64,000 nucleotides of DNA from Aricia agestis (GCF_905147365.1 NC_056421.1:12604001-12668000); one strand, 5' to 3'; positions 11,661-23,361 are shown, counted from the first letter of the stretch. A program made the numbers and translations. The notes: generated by a model not told the origin, from the sequence alone.

Positions 11661-11995
11661 TTAAGCTTTGTTTAAATAAATACTGCGGTTAAAATCTTCA
11701 AAATCTGAATTATATGGAACAGTGCGAGCGGCAAAAATTTACAATGTTTTATGTAATCTTGTCATTGTTAGTGCTGAGTTTAGCAGCTTTGTATTCATCC
11801 AATTTTGTACTCTGCATCCATTGTGCAGCTAAAAGCGAAGCTACACAAATCCGTCGCGTTGACGCAACGTAAATGTGCCACATTTCTGAGTTACATCGTC
11901 GTAATATTTCGATTGACAGAGAAGAAACTAATGAGAAGACAGGATGATCTTCTGAGTTGGCGAAGCTTGTGACAACGGACTATCAACATAACAGA
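11661..11995. other. No recognisable feature
   Basis: No reading frame, tRNA-like fold or recurring repeat was seen here. Confidence 0.4.
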
Positions 11996-11996
11996 G

Positions 11997-12177
11997 GCCC
12001 GTAGCCAAAGTCTCTTTCGTTAAAAACGATGACGAAATTCGTTATCAAAATGTATGTGATTTGACATTAGTCTTCGCAAGCGAAATGTCACTAAGCGATG
12101 ACTTATGTCAAACTGCATACATTTTGATAACGAATTTCGTCATCATTATTGACGAAATATACTTTGTCTAAGGGGGC
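11997..12177. mobile_element. Fold-back MITE with 29-bp perfect arm
   Basis: 12028-12056 and 12116-12144 are perfect 29-bp reverse complements (arm begins GATGACGAAATTCGTTATC). The centre also folds (GACATTAGTC...CACTAAGCGATGACTTATGTC). Outer ends GCCCGTAGCCAAAG and CTTTGTCTAAGGGGGC pair imperfectly. The ends resemble the GGGC-type tips of the TTA-site MITEs elsewhere in the window. Confidence 0.7.
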
Positions 12178-13123
12178 AGCTGATCTTCAGCACCACACGC
12201 ACTGTATGCGTCGAACGCACCGCAAAATACACGAAATGTGGTTCGTACGGTGCGGTTTCACATCATATTTTCATACAACGAATAGGGATGATGACAAGGT
12301 CAAAGATTAGCGAATTTTGGTAATAAAATAAAGAAATGACGGTAAAAAATTAGTGTTCCAAAAATTTCAGCTTGATAGAATTTGAATTTTTTTGTCATGT
12401 GCCTTCAAAAGAAAAAAAATAGTCATCATATTCTAAAATGTAGCGCGTTCGGCGCGTACCTGCTGATAAATGTTCGATGCCCATCGAGCATAATATAGCA
12501 TCGTTGTAATGACGCGACGCAATTATGCCCTGCAATACAATATTCCGTTGCGACAACGTGACGCAATGCAATAAAGTAATATGACCTTGCTCTGAATAAA
12601 AACCTTATAAAATACTTTGTAAAGCGCATACTGGATCACATAAAAAAGACGTTGACGATATTTTACTGAAGTGCCGCATCGAATAACTTACAAAAATCCT
12701 TGTCGATATTTCACTAAAGTGTGACTGCAGCCAATCACTCAGTAAGGAAAAAGTTGCCTATATTTTATCCGTATATGGGATATAAATTTGGGATGGATGT
12801 TGTCCTAAAAGTTTTCCTTTTTTTTCCGAGTAACGTTTTGGAAAAATCAAGCAATAAGTGGTAGCCGATGTGCATTATGTAGCGAAGTGAAATCACTATG
12901 GTGTCCAAACAAAATAGTTTATTCCTTTGAAACAGATGTACAGTGTTTAATAATCCAAAAAAAGGGACATCATATTATCTTTTTATTACAGTTTTATTAG
13001 GCTTACATAAAAGTAAATGTATGAGTAAAATTCCCAATAATTGTCAACTATAATATTTTAATTAAGTATATTTAAATAATTTAATTCAATTTTAAGTTTA
13101 AATATTTCGTAACTTTTTTTAAT
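12178..13123. other. No gene seen
   Basis: Contains GC-containing words such as GACGCGACGCAATT and GTGACGCAATGC near 12510-12560 in an AT-rich background, possibly a decayed MITE. No supported gene. Confidence 0.35.
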
Positions 13124-13245
13124 CCCCGACAAAAAAGAGGGTGTTATAAGTTTGACATGTCTGTCTGTCTGTCCGTGGCATCGTAGCATCCAAACGGGTG
13201 AACCGATTTTGATCTAGTTTTTTTGTTAAAAATTTCTGTAAGATG
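13124..13245 (+). mobile_element. Family X repeat fragment (CCCCGACAAAAAAGAGG)
   Basis: Head CCCCGACAAAAAAGAGGGTG followed by TTATAAGTTTGACATGTCTG and GGTGAACCGATTTTGATC. Other copies: 42535-42712 and a piece at 39755-39783. Only the 5' part is present. Confidence 0.5.
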
Positions 13246-14544
13246 TTATGTAAATAGTATACCTACGTGAATGACATTCGTTCACGAAATTCAATACTCA
13301 TCTAATATTAATTCTCAGAAGAACCCGGCAGGTTTTATCGCATTTTTTATGGAATTTAATTCAATTCTTTTTCTATTGTATTCTGGCAACAAGCCTCGCA
13401 TGCGTTCTTTATGCCTGCAATTACCTATAATTTTTCGGTAAGCGCCACCAATTCAGGAGTGGGATTGCTGGAATGGCCCATTTAGTACTAGTCCAGGACA
13501 CGGCCCAAGTATATAATAAAATAAAATGTTCCACACGATACTGTAAGATCGGGTTATTTTATGTATTTAACAATTATTTCTGAAGATAAGGTTTAGTGTG
13601 CTCATACTTCTAGTTTTTTAAGGTTTTTCTTATGGCTTTAGATACCTGTGTGTTTGCCATAAAACTGTTAGTTTCCTTAATAGAATATGCCATAATGTTA
13701 AATTCCTTCCCTCTTTAGATGCAAAACTATAACAGCCAAGGCATAATATGATATTTTAATTTTTTACAGGTTTTTACCTCCAAAGGTCTTTTTACATTGC
13801 AACGTTGCAAGGGTCATTTTTTGTGATTTGTATGGGTAAGCTCCCCAGGTCAGATTCAATAATTTGCTCATACAAAAGTTTAAAAATGTTACTCTTTCAA
13901 CGCTGCTACTTTCACAGCAAACATTAGGGCACTCTTACAGTATTATTATCCCTAAGAAAGAAAATAGTTTATAAACAACTTTACATCTGTTACAAATACG
14001 ACAAGTACAGTACAAATTGTGTGGATTTTCATTTAAGTAACAAATTTTTCAGGTATAACACGTACACATGACATGGCATTATGTAACACTGTAAAGCCAA
14101 ATCAATTCTAAATAATCTAAACACTATCACTGGTTTTAACAGTGAGTGTATCAATATTTGTATTTACTGAGGTCTGGTTTTAGCTTCTATGGACCTTTAA
14201 TAGAAATAGCCAATTTTGCTGGTCACAAAATGAAGTCAGTCAAAACTTGGAACTAATAACTAGATATTGGCTTTAGAGCTTACAACGCTATTTAGTTTAA
14301 GTACTGTCCTGTATTAAGTACTTTGGTCATTGGATCATTCAATCGTGGTTTGCAACGAGATATCTTACTACTTAGTATCATGATTTTGACCACACCACAG
14401 ACAACTCTTATTAACGTGACTAGTCGATGGTTACCCCTATTTGATTGGATTGTTGCCAATATTTTCTGTTCATTACCGATATGTTTTGATTTTATATATC
14501 TCGTGCTGATTTTAGAAAAAGAAAATAGCATAATTACTTGTATA
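13246..14544. other. Mostly unrecognised; T-family fragment inside
   Basis: The stretch 13811-13940 (TTTTTTGTGATTTGTATGGG ... CTGCTACTTTCACAGC ... CTTACAG then TA) is a truncated family T MITE. The remainder shows no gene. Confidence 0.45.
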
Positions 14545-15056
14545 TGTCGCAGCCGACTGGTTTAAATAGCCGTTCAATCAAACAGCTAGCCCTTTGACTG
14601 AACAACGCCATTTAATCACACGGCTTTAATCGCACGGCATTGACTACAACGTTCATCACTACAGCTAGACGATGCTTAGCCAACTGGTTTGTTTTTGTTT
14701 TGGCGGGGGGCTGCGCCGCCCGAGCCCCCCTTTTATTTGACGGCGGTTGCCGGCTGCTGCCGCAGCAGGCTTGCTGCGCTCGCTCGGCTCCCTCTGTGTT
14801 GTGGCGAAAAACAACCACAAACACCAACAAACACCTGCTAGTTAACGCCATATTGTAAATAAAACGCACCTAGCGCCGCAGCGGTGCGCGCTGAACTACT
14901 TCAATTAGACGGCGGCTTTTGAATCAGCTGTAGTGTTGAACGTTTTGAGCGACTAAAATATTCAATATAAAAGCTAGACGTGTGATTGAATGGCGTTGTT
15001 CAGTCAAAGGGCTAGCTGTTTGATTGAACAGCTATTTAAATCAGTCGGCTGCGACA
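14545..15056. mobile_element. 512-bp TIR element, TGTCGCAG type
   Basis: Ends TGTCGCAGCCGACTGGTTTA and its complement ATCAGTCGGCTGCGACA. The inverted repeats extend about 95 bp and include AACAGCTAGCCCTTTGACTG on the left and its complement on the right. The core carries GGCGGGGGGCTGCGCCGCCC and GCGCTCGCTCGGCTCCCTCT, the same GC-rich core as the element at 4290-5441 in opposite orientation, although the arms differ. Two short frames over the core are by-products of its composition. Confidence 0.75.
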
Positions 15057-16280
15057 TTTATATGCGATGCCTTTGTGAAGACTTCTTGTTAGTAAAAACT
15101 TTAATGGCGTCATCAAAAAATATTTAATTTCAGTATTTTCCTTCATTAATCACAATAAGCCCTTTAGGTACAAAACGTCGTCGACGCGACCTAAAAACCC
15201 AACATTTGATTAAAATAAAGGCCCAACTTTTTGTTGGCAACATGATATAGTCGGGGAAGATTTATTTTATTAATGTTAAAAACATTTTTGTTGTTTTCTA
15301 AGGTTTACTTTCATCTTTGAAAAACTTTGGAGAATTAAAATATTTTATGTTATAAATACAAGCTGTGTCCCTCCATGAAAACAAAAATACCAGAGTCTGC
15401 ATACAGTAAAAAGGAGTCTATATCTATTCTCTTGATCTGCGTCTATATCTGCATCAGAATTCATTAAAATCGATAGAGCCGTTTATGTACGATGCCGTGA
15501 CCAGGGAAATAGGGATTCCTGTTTATAATATGATTTAAAGATTTGTAAAAATAAATGTTTGGTTGCATAAAATAAGTTCTACATACTGGACACAGAATAT
15601 ATGGACCATGGCAAAGGAGATAAACTACTTTTGACAGCCGCAAAATTCAGAATATATTCGTAGCACCCGGCGTAGCGATCTCGTAGCACCTCTACGACGT
15701 AGCAGGACGTAGCACCTCTACGATGTAGCAGGAAAATCATAAGGACGAACGTTAGCAATTTTTTTACCGACGTGATTTTTTTATTGTTTTTTTTTTTTTC
15801 GCTTTTAGACACTTATATAGTAATAGTTGTAGATACGGCGATAAATAGTTTCGATAGTTACAATGTATTAAAATATAACACATGTCATTGCGGATTATTA
15901 GTATCTAAGTATTGTAGTATAATAGTATAGTATAATTATTGTATTTTAAAATGTTACAGTAATTTAACTTGTTCATCAATATTAATTATTATCTGTGCAC
16001 GCCCTATCTGATGTTTCTGTTCAAATTTCTCTAGTTAGGACTGCTGGAAGAAATTTCTTTTAGAGATAAGCAGTACCTGTTGTGTCGTCTTTCTAATATT
16101 ATGTTACTTTTTAATGGTTTTGTGTGCAATAAAGTGTAAAATAAATAAATAAAATAAATTATAATCACATATTTTATGTTCATTTATTGCTCGTACAACT
16201 GTAATATTTTAAATTGGATTGTCCGCATTTGGTTTATATTTTCAGTTTTAAAGTCACACCATGTCAATTTTATATCATAA
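15057..16280. other. No gene; one small tandem repeat
   Basis: AT-rich. The only structure is the two-unit repeat at 15681-15732. Confidence 0.45.
15681..15732. repeat. 26-bp tandem duplication
   Basis: Two adjacent 26-bp units carry CGTAGCACCTCTACGACGTA and CGTAGCACCTCTACGATGTA, each with a short internal dyad (CGTAG...CTACG), preceded by a third half-unit CGTAGCGATCTCGTAGCACC. Confidence 0.7.
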
Positions 16281-16602
16281 CTAGCTGTCCCGGCAAACGT
16301 TGCTTTGTAATAATATAAAGTACCTATTTCGCCCATATTATTTTATTGAAGTGTCTAAATAGGTATGTTACTATAGCAACGTCCATCGCTATCCCGTCGC
16401 ACAAACAATGGTCGCCGTCAGTTTCGAGTTGTAATAATTTACTATTATTTATTCAACAAATGCACTTATCAATATAAAAGTACCCAGTAGCCGATTCTCA
16501 GACCTACCGAATATGCGTATCGAATTTGGCAAAAATCAGTAAAGCCGTTTCGGAGGAGTACGGTGACTAACATTGTGATACGTGAATTTTATATATAAGA
16601 TA
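16281..16602 (-). mobile_element. Helitron-like family V
   Basis: Plus-strand start CTAGCTGTCCCGGCAAACGT is the complement of a Helitron-like 3' end (a stem ending TTTGCC, spacer GGGACAG, CTAG). The plus-strand finish ATATATAAGAT corresponds to a 5' TCTTATATAT-type head. The body holds CACAAACAATGGTCGCCGTC and CAGTAAAGCCGTTTCGGAGG. Other copies: 35686-36320 (interrupted), 40191-40510 and 45490-45838 (opposite strand). Confidence 0.65.
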
Positions 16603-16830
16603 TATTTTACTGATAGTTCAATGGGTATACGTCTTTTAACATTATAAGTTGTGTGACATGTATGTAGGTAACATCCCTGGGTACATTTTTCTGCGATAAA
16701 AAGATACTTTCCCGTACCATATGGTGTTTTTATCTGCCCAATAGTTTAGAAGTTTATTGTATCTTTCCGGTGGTATACTCTGTATTTTACCAAATTGTGT
16801 CAATATCAGTCTCATAGTTTTGGAACCTCT

Positions 16831-16856
16831 CAATCAATCAATCAATCAATCAATCA
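16831..16856 (+). repeat. (CAAT)n microsatellite
   Basis: Six and a half uninterrupted CAAT/TCAA units. Confidence 0.85.
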
Positions 16857-16911
16857 TGCTATATTTCGTGAAAATAATATGGTTACGGTTTTACAATTTT
16901 ATGAATTTATA

Positions 16912-17412
16912 CTAGATGACGCCCTGCGTTGTGCCAAAATTCGTTTATTCCGCTAAATCGTACATTTTTTCGGTATAAAAAGTATCGTATGTCCTGTCCC
17001 GGGACTCAAAGTATCTCCACACCAAATATCAGCAAAATCGGTTCAGTGGTTTGGGCGTGAAGAGGTAACAGATTTTCGAATTCATCAAAGCCATACTTTG
17101 GCACGAATGGGCCGGCTCGACCGGATAAATACCACGTTCTCACAGAAAACCGGCGTGAAACAGCGCTTGCGCTGTGTTTCGCCGAGTGAGTGAGTTTACC
17201 GGAGGCCCAATCCCCTAACCCCTACACTATTCCCTTCCCTACTCTCAACTATTCCCTTCCCTACCCTCCCCTATTCCCTCTTAAAAGGCCGGCAACGCAC
17301 TTGCAGCTCTTCTGATGCTGCGAGTGTCCATGGGCGACGGAAGTTGCTTTCCATCAGGTGACCCGTTTGCTCGTTTGCCCCCTTATTTCATAAAAAAAAA
17401 GATTAGTATGGA
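16912..17412 (-). mobile_element. H1 copy interrupted by a P repeat
   Basis: Starts CTAGATGACGCC (complement of the H1 3' end), runs through TTGTGCCAAAATTCGTTTAT and GGGCGTGAAGAGGTAACAG to about 17087, then is broken by a P repeat, and resumes as ATTAGTATGGA at 17402-17412, the complement of the H1 5' tip. Confidence 0.7.
17088..17401 (+). mobile_element. P repeat (poly(A)-tailed, SINE-like)
   Basis: Sense copy: GGCACGAATGGGCCGGCTCG, GAAACAGCGCTTGCGCTGTG, a CCCTTCCC/CCCTATTCCC-rich middle, GCCGGCAACGCACTTGCAGC, CCATCAGGTGACCCGTTTGC, and finally TTTCATAAAAAAAAA. The 5' tip ACGTGGGAGAG seen in other copies is degraded here. The poly(A) end suggests retroposition. The partner LINE is not identified. 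Confidence 0.75.
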
Positions 17413-17802
17413 TTGAGCATATTTTGACGCTGTGTAAAAATTGTCGCGTGTTCTTATTACTTCCTATGATAATTAGTATAATTATACGCATGTATAAAAC
17501 CTCAAAATTCTTGCATTATTTTTTCGGAACCCGCACGCAACCATGTGTTATGAATATGTAACGTTTAACCCTAAAATAATCACTATGTTATTTATGACCC
17601 CGAGTAATAGGTAAAAACATTTCTTATGTAACACGTTCCCGCTTTTAGTATTGTAATGGCGGTGCTCGAGTACGAATTCACGAAATTTATGCGATCTAAT
17701 GTATACTCAAATTATATGTAGGTAGTAAGTTTTACTATTTTCGTGTTTGTATGTTAAAATTATATCTTGTGTTAGGAATTGCGAAGTGTCGTGAGCAAAA
17801 CG
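17413..17802. other. No recognisable feature
   Basis: AT-rich spacer between two P copies; nothing supported. Confidence 0.5.
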
Positions 17803-18133
17803 TTATGAAATAAGGGGGAAAACGAGCAAACGGGTTACCTGATGGAAAGCAACTTCCGTCGCCCATGTACACTCGCAGCATCAGAAGAGTTGCAAGTGCG
17901 TTGCCGGCCTTCTAAGAGGGAACAGGGTAATACGGGAGGGTAAGGAAAGGAAGGGAAGGGAATAGAGGAGGGTAAAGAAGGGAAGGGAATAGGGTAGGGG
18001 ATTGGGCCTTCGGTAAACTCACTCACTCGGCGAAACACAGCGCAAGCGCTGTTTCACGCCGGTTTTCTGTGAGAACGTGGTATTTCTCCGGTCGAGCCGG
18101 CCCATTCGTGCCGAAGCATGGCTCTCCCACGTC
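17803..18133 (-). mobile_element. P repeat, full length
   Basis: Antisense copy from TTATGAAATAAGGGGG to GGCTCTCCCACGTC. The purine-rich middle (GGGAAGGGAATAGAGGAGGG) is the complement of the CCCTTCCC block. A 67-codon frame across it is Pro/Ser-rich only because of that block. Confidence 0.8.
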
Positions 18134-18234
18134 AAATAAAAAAATGTATTTTGTGGTCATAGTACATCTGTCATGTACCATTACTACGTACGTCTGCCTA
18201 TGCTTCCTTCTAAGGTTCTGAAATACCTAATCAT

Positions 18235-18990
18235 TTATAACAATAATGTCAAAACGAAGACTAAAGTTTCGCGCACACTTTGTCGGCGCGTGCCGGGGCA
18301 TGCCGGGGCGGGTCGGGGCGCAGCGCAGCGCAAAATGCGCTATAGCATACTATTGCCGGGTCAGGTCGCATCGCATTGACGGATTTTAACGCTCACTGTG
18401 CCGGGGCGTGCCGGAGCGGGTCGGCGCGCAACGCATTGACAGATTTTGAGCCGAGGCTTGTCGGGCCGCATCGCATCACAACCGCGCGCCGCTTGCTATA
18501 GCACACTGTTGCCGGGGCGCAGCGGGTCTTGCCGGAGCGCAGCGGATCTTGCCAGGGCGCAGCGGGTCTTGTCGGGCCATGTCGCATTGATGGAAATCCG
18601 CCGAGCAAAAATCCGCGCCGATGCGCCCCGGCACAATGTGCGATACGCGCATCCGCTTCCATACAAATTGGATGGAGGCGGATATTTGCGATGCGCCCCG
18701 GCACGCTGAGCCCCGGCACGGCCCGTCTCAGTGTGCTCACTCCTTTAAGGTACAAGTTGGAACCGAGCGACGCGTGACAACTGCAGACGACGACGTCGTC
18801 GTCGCGACACTACTGGTTTGTATGTATTTCTATGAAGTGTCGCTAGCTTCGTGTCACTAACTGCGGAGGGTATTTCATAGAAATACATAGAAACCAGTAT
18901 TCTCGCGACGACATGCGACACGTCGTCTGCAGCTGTGGTCGTGAGTCCAACTTGTACCTTTAGTCTTCGTTTTGACATTAATTGTTATAA
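18235..18990. mobile_element. Compound palindromic element with GC-rich core
   Basis: Outer arms of 32-33 bp: left 18235-18266 (TTATAACAATAATGTCAAAA...) and right 18958-18990 (...TTTTGACATTAATTGTTATAA), one base insertion apart. Inside the right half is a second inverted repeat, AAGGTACAAGTTGGAACC near 18748 against CCAACTTGTACCTT at 18947-18960. Its arms run through CTGCAGACGACG/CGTCGTCTGCAG and GTATTTCTATGAA/TTTCATAGAAATAC. The left half, about 18262-18740, is a CpG-rich block with repeated TGCCGGGGC and CAGCGGGTCTTG words. It is best read as nested fold-back elements. All open frames here (up to 120 codons) are by-products of GC content. Confidence 0.65.
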
Positions 18991-19440
18991 GATAATATGT
19001 TAACCTAAATATTATTGACGGCGATTTTTGATCGGCGATAAAGAATATATTATATAGAAAACGTGTTAGCGCCATCTGTTTAGTTCCGAATTCTCATGCA
19101 CTTACGAAGTTGGAACTGCAACTTGCGGTTCTTTTATGTAATGTTTTTGGTATACTGAACCGTATCTTCTCATAACTAGGATTGAAAATCGATTGCTATA
19201 TCGCACTAGTACGTCTCCATATCTGAGACAATGTCCAATGCTATATATTGTCCTGGTAGGTAAACCACAGGTAAGCCTGGCTTGACCTGCTTCTCTTAGT
19301 TATGAAGGTATCTTAGGTTATTACCTATTACAAGTTTAATTTAATATTATTCGATATTAATATTTCATAATATCTCTAAATTATTCTTTTTTTAAGCCTA
19401 CCACGGAAACAACGTACGTTTATAATATCATTATATCTCA
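18991..19440. other. No recognisable feature
   Basis: AT-rich with no supported gene or repeat. Confidence 0.45.
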
Positions 19441-19582
19441 TATATAAAAATAAGTCGGGTTTTCCTTCCTGACGCTATAACTCCAGAACGCACGGTCCGA
19501 TTTCCACAGCTTTGCACTCGTTGGAAAGGTCTCGGGCTCCGTGAGGTTTATAGAAAATAAAAAATCAGAAAAAATATCAAGA
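19441..19582 (+). mobile_element. Interspersed repeat fragment (TATATAAAAATAAGTCGGG)
   Basis: Carries TTTTCCTTCCTGACGCTATA, ACTCCAGAACGCACGGTCCG and GGAAAGGTCTCGGGCTCCGT, a conserved-looking repeat body without its end. It is followed at 19590 by an H1 head fragment (ATTATAAATGCGAAAGTATC). Confidence 0.45.
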
Positions 19583-19911
19583 CAAAAATTATAAATGCGA
19601 AAGTATCTCTCTGACTGTCTGTTCCAAGAAGAGTACTCTTCTTAAGTAATCAAGATCATGTCTCACCAGTCATGTTGTACAGCTTACAAGTTACAAAACT
19701 TACAAAATAGCAGTACATTTGAAGTGTTTAGTTGAAATAAATAAAAATTAAGTGGAGTTTTTAAGATCTATGGCGTAAGGGTTTTCAATTCACTAAATAT
19801 TTCAATTTATTCGTATTTAACTTATTAAACCCAATTATAAAAAGGAGACTTTACTACAGAATGTTAAAATATATTATTAGCATTTGTAGAATTTTCAAAC
19901 AAAAGTTTTTG

Positions 19912-20193
19912 ACGTGGGAGAGCCGTGCTTCGGCACGAATGGGCCGTCTCGACCGGAGAAATACCACGGGCTCACAGAAAAGAGGCGTGAAACAGCGCTT
20001 GCGCTGTGTTTCGCCGAGTGAGTCAGTTTACCGGAGGCCCAATCCCTCCCCTATTCCCTGCCCTACCCTTTCCTATTACCCTATTCCCTCTTAAAAGGCC
20101 GGCAACGCACCTGCATTCTCTTCTGATGATGCGAGTGTCCATGGGCGACGGAAGTTGCTTTCCATCAGGTAACCCGTTTGCTTGTTTGCCACC
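19912..20193 (+). mobile_element. P repeat, 3' truncated
   Basis: Intact 5' tip ACGTGGGAGAGCCGTGCTTC. Ends within GTTTGCTTGTTTGCC without the TTTCAT(A)n tail. Confidence 0.75.
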
Positions 20194-20212
20194 TATTCTA
20201 GTCTATATTTGC

Positions 20213-20280
20213 CGCAAGCGGCCGCGATCGACAAAAATTAAAACAAAATGTCACTTTATGACCCTAGGCTCAATTTAAAT
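20213..20280. mobile_element. Degraded relative of the 312-bp MITE at 36645
   Basis: GCGGCCGCGATCGACAAAAATT and AATGTCACTTTATGACCCTA match the inner arm of 36645-36956. Another decayed relative lies at 21413-21510 (AAGGTGGCTTTCCGATCCCG, ATGACAATTTATGACCTAGG). Confidence 0.45.
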
Positions 20281-20422
20281 TTTCGTTTTAGGTCTAGCAA
20301 CCCATGGGTCATGTATTTATTATATTTACTGCTTTGCATTGGCGTACAGCAAAAGTGGCAAAGATAAGAAAGCCACCTAAAGGTTACGATAATAGGATGA
20401 CTGCAGACAATGCGGAATTTTA

Positions 20423-20802
20423 ACTACGAATAATAAAAACTAAGGAAAAGTAACTCCATCAAAAACATGTTCTACAATACTTGTCAAAAATGCAGTTGTA
20501 CACATTTCAATACATTTGCAATATTTAGGTTAGGTGGCCTTGAGCGGTATCAGGCTGACGCGCGTTACATGACAGTTCGAAAGAACCAAAAATACGGTAA
20601 TAGTTGCTACTCCACCGTTGTCGAGCAATAACCACCGTGTGGACCGCAAAACTGACAGCTCGCTTCGAGCCGGCTCGATGGAATTAAATATGTCAAATAC
20701 GAGTATGTCATTTCCTTCGATTCGGAGTAAAACTATCGAGCAAAACCGTATGTGAGTACTTAGCATAGATAGTTACGTTTCCTTAGTTTTTATTATTCTT
20801 AG
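20423..20802. mobile_element. TIR element, CTACGAATAATAAAAAC type
   Basis: Left CTACGAATAATAAAAACTAA (20423) and right TTAGTTTTTATTATTCTTAG (ending 20802) are inverted repeats of about 30 bp. The right half includes GGAGTAAAACTATCGAGCAA and GTGAGTACTTAG, which form a complete small inverted-repeat element by themselves at 53669-53822. A 220-bp relative with the same tips is at 41628-41847. A 78-codon minus frame here is not a gene. Confidence 0.7.
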
Positions 20803-21638
20803 AGGAACAAATAATGAAATACGAAATTGTAACAGAATTATTTACTAGATTCCTCTGTGAAGTTAAAATCTAAGCATTACGTGACTGAAATCCTGTTTTA
20901 ACACAGCGCAGTGTTACATAGACACAAGACAAAAGTGCGGTTGCCTTTGAATTAAAAGTTCTGGAATTCTCTCCCGTCGTAATCCAGGTGTTGGCTCGAA
21001 TTACGGGGATTTGACATTTTAATATTAAACTTCTAACGCTAAACCTCTTGTCTGAACTTGTCCAATTGAAACAATTTAATAATTATAGTACTATAATCTA
21101 GTAAGCTATTACAAAATTTTTATCGCGGAGTTTGAGCATGGCGACCGAATCAATAAATTTCGTAACGAAAATAAACCTAACACTCGTCTAAGAACATTTT
21201 AGTTCGGCAGACATCGGCATGGGGTTTGTGTGCGTGCGACTAGACGTATGCGTGTAGACGGGCTGCTAAACTACAATAGCTTTGCTGCGACGGTCCCCGA
21301 GTGAAACACGCATTTCTTTTTGATATTTCAAACATGCTTATATTATAATAATATTTATAGATAAGGCATAGTTTTAACACTCTCATAATATGAAGGATTC
21401 ATCATCATTGAATAAGGTGGCTTTCCGATCCCGCAGCTAGCGACTGTGGCTGAAAAAATTCAAACAGAATGACAATTTATGACCTAGGATATAGGTTTTA
21501 TTTTTCTCCACGTCTCTACTGCAGTGAAATGGCGGTGGCGCTAGACCAATATCAGTAGAAAATAAAATATATATAATAGAGACTAGTTCATGGAGTAGCA
21601 TTTTTTTTAAATTTGTCGGTTGCGGTCACGTGTTGTCA
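20803..21638. other. No gene seen
   Basis: Contains only the decayed MITE piece at 21413-21510. Confidence 0.4.
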
Positions 21639-21787
21639 GAGGCTGTACCATGAAACCGTTTTGAGACTCATATAATCGAACGAGAATGCTGCATCCTACT
21701 CTAACAACGTGAAATGACGTTGTTAGAGCAGGACGCGGCATTCTCGTCCGATTGTTTGAGCCTTAAAACGGCTTCGTAGTAAGCCTC
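21639..21787. mobile_element. Fold-back MITE
   Basis: GAGGCTGTACCATGAAACCG on the left pairs with CGGCTTCGTAGTAAGCCTC on the right. The arms continue through AACGAGAATGC / GCATTCTCGTCCG to the tip TAACAACGT-GAAATG-ACGTTGTTA. The whole 149 bp folds on itself with scattered mismatches. Confidence 0.7.
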
Positions 21788-23361
21788 GGAAAGGCACATT
21801 TAGATAAAACAATTATAGTGAATTTTAATTATATCCGCATTATGTTGGTATTCGTATAAACTGATTTATTAACTTAAAATCATACCGTAATTCCCAACAA
21901 AGACTTAAAGATTTCACGTTAAACGATCGCGAACTTTGAAAATTTATGTAAATATGCACATAACATAATAGTTTTATTACGAAACTTGGGAAATTGGCTT
22001 AAACTATATCCTTTATAACCAACTCCTTTGGTTCAACTATAAAAAGTTTTTTATTACATCAGTAATAAATACTGAACTATCAAACAACAAGAGACGAAAC
22101 TCATAAAAATCTGTGTTGCCAACTTTGAATGGGGACAAGAAATAAATCTATACAATGGCCCGAATAATCGTCTTCGTTTATTACAATCGCGATATCAATG
22201 ACTGATTGTATTATTATTATAAATCCATACTTACATTATCAATGCGAAGGTGTGTCTGTCTGTCTGTCACCTCTTCACGCCTCTGACAGATTAGAATACT
22301 CAAAATCCGTTCAGTAGCTTTTTAAATAAATAATTTCAAATACAATTTTGACAATTTGTATTGAGAAACTAAAGTAAACAAACAGAATACCGATAGAATT
22401 GCAAAATTAAACACACAATACTAGCATAGTTTAGGTATGTGGATACTATTAGCACTCATTTATTACGTAACTATGTAAGAAATCACATATTTCAAAGTTT
22501 AAAGTAAATAAGTTTGGATTCAGCGCACAGCAAATGTTCAAAGTTGTAACCTGTACTTGTGAGCGTTAAACTAGCAAAGCACAATGTATAACCACTTATT
22601 TCATATTGAGTCTGCTTTAGCTCGTTAGTAAAAGTAGAGGAGGCGAGGGTGCTTTTTTGTAGTCACTCTAGCGTCACGGAGACTTAGTAGGTTTTGTACA
22701 TTAGATAAAACTGATTAAAAAATAATAAGAGCGTTTTTTATTTTAGTGGTGGGTTCAGAAACTGCAGCCTTTTTAAAGTTTTTAAAAAGAAAATATATCT
22801 AGAAAATTGCTTATTTGAGTCAGTTATAAATATATTTTTAACAGCAAGGACTAAATCATTTGGTTTAGTGCAAAATAAAATATCTGCGAAGCTTAGTTAG
22901 GAAAATATGAAGCTTTACTTTTTTATATTTTAAAATGTATCTACCGGCTTGCCAAACCTTTGAATCGTCGGTGCTTTATATATAATATGGAAGCTTCTTT
23001 GGGGTATACTAAACATCCAGTATCTTAATCATAACAGATCCGATGACATTTCAATGTAAAAAAAAAATTAACCCACCACATGAGAAATCTGATTTCTATA
23101 CCATGATAACTTGACACATGTCGGAAGTATATATACAAGCTTAATCTGATACTGATCACGGAGTATTTGTAGCTTAAAGTTAAATAATTATTTACCCAAC
23201 GCATGGACAACGCGCGCGGGAGGGTTAGCGCGCAGCACGGGGCGCATGCCGCCGCGCTGGCCGCATAGTAATTTACTAAGTGTCCATGATTCATTTATTT
23301 AAAGGGAAATTTGGTCAAAAATTAAGTACCTAGCTAATTTTATTAGATAATTATAATGAGA
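21788..23361. other. No gene; H1 fragment and CpG patch
   Basis: An H1 head fragment lies at about 22212-22320 (AATCCATACTTACATTATCA, TGTCACCTCTTCACGCC). At 23203-23268 an isolated CpG-rich patch (GGACAACGCGCGCGGGAGGG, GGGGCGCATGCCGCCGCGCT) stands in AT-rich DNA. No exon can be supported. Confidence 0.4.

Noticed and set aside
14292..14565. Overlapping 79- and 80-codon frames on both strands
   Set aside because: No domains, and both run into or beside the TGTCGCAG element; chance frames.
18393..18755. 120-codon minus frame and several overlapping plus frames
   Set aside because: All lie in the CpG-rich block of a fold-back element, where stop codons are rare in every frame.
23203..23268. 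CpG-rich 66-bp patch that could be a tiny exon (MDNARGRVSAQHGAHAAALAA)
   Set aside because: Only 21 codons, no splice signals I trust and no recognisable motif; noted only as a composition anomaly.
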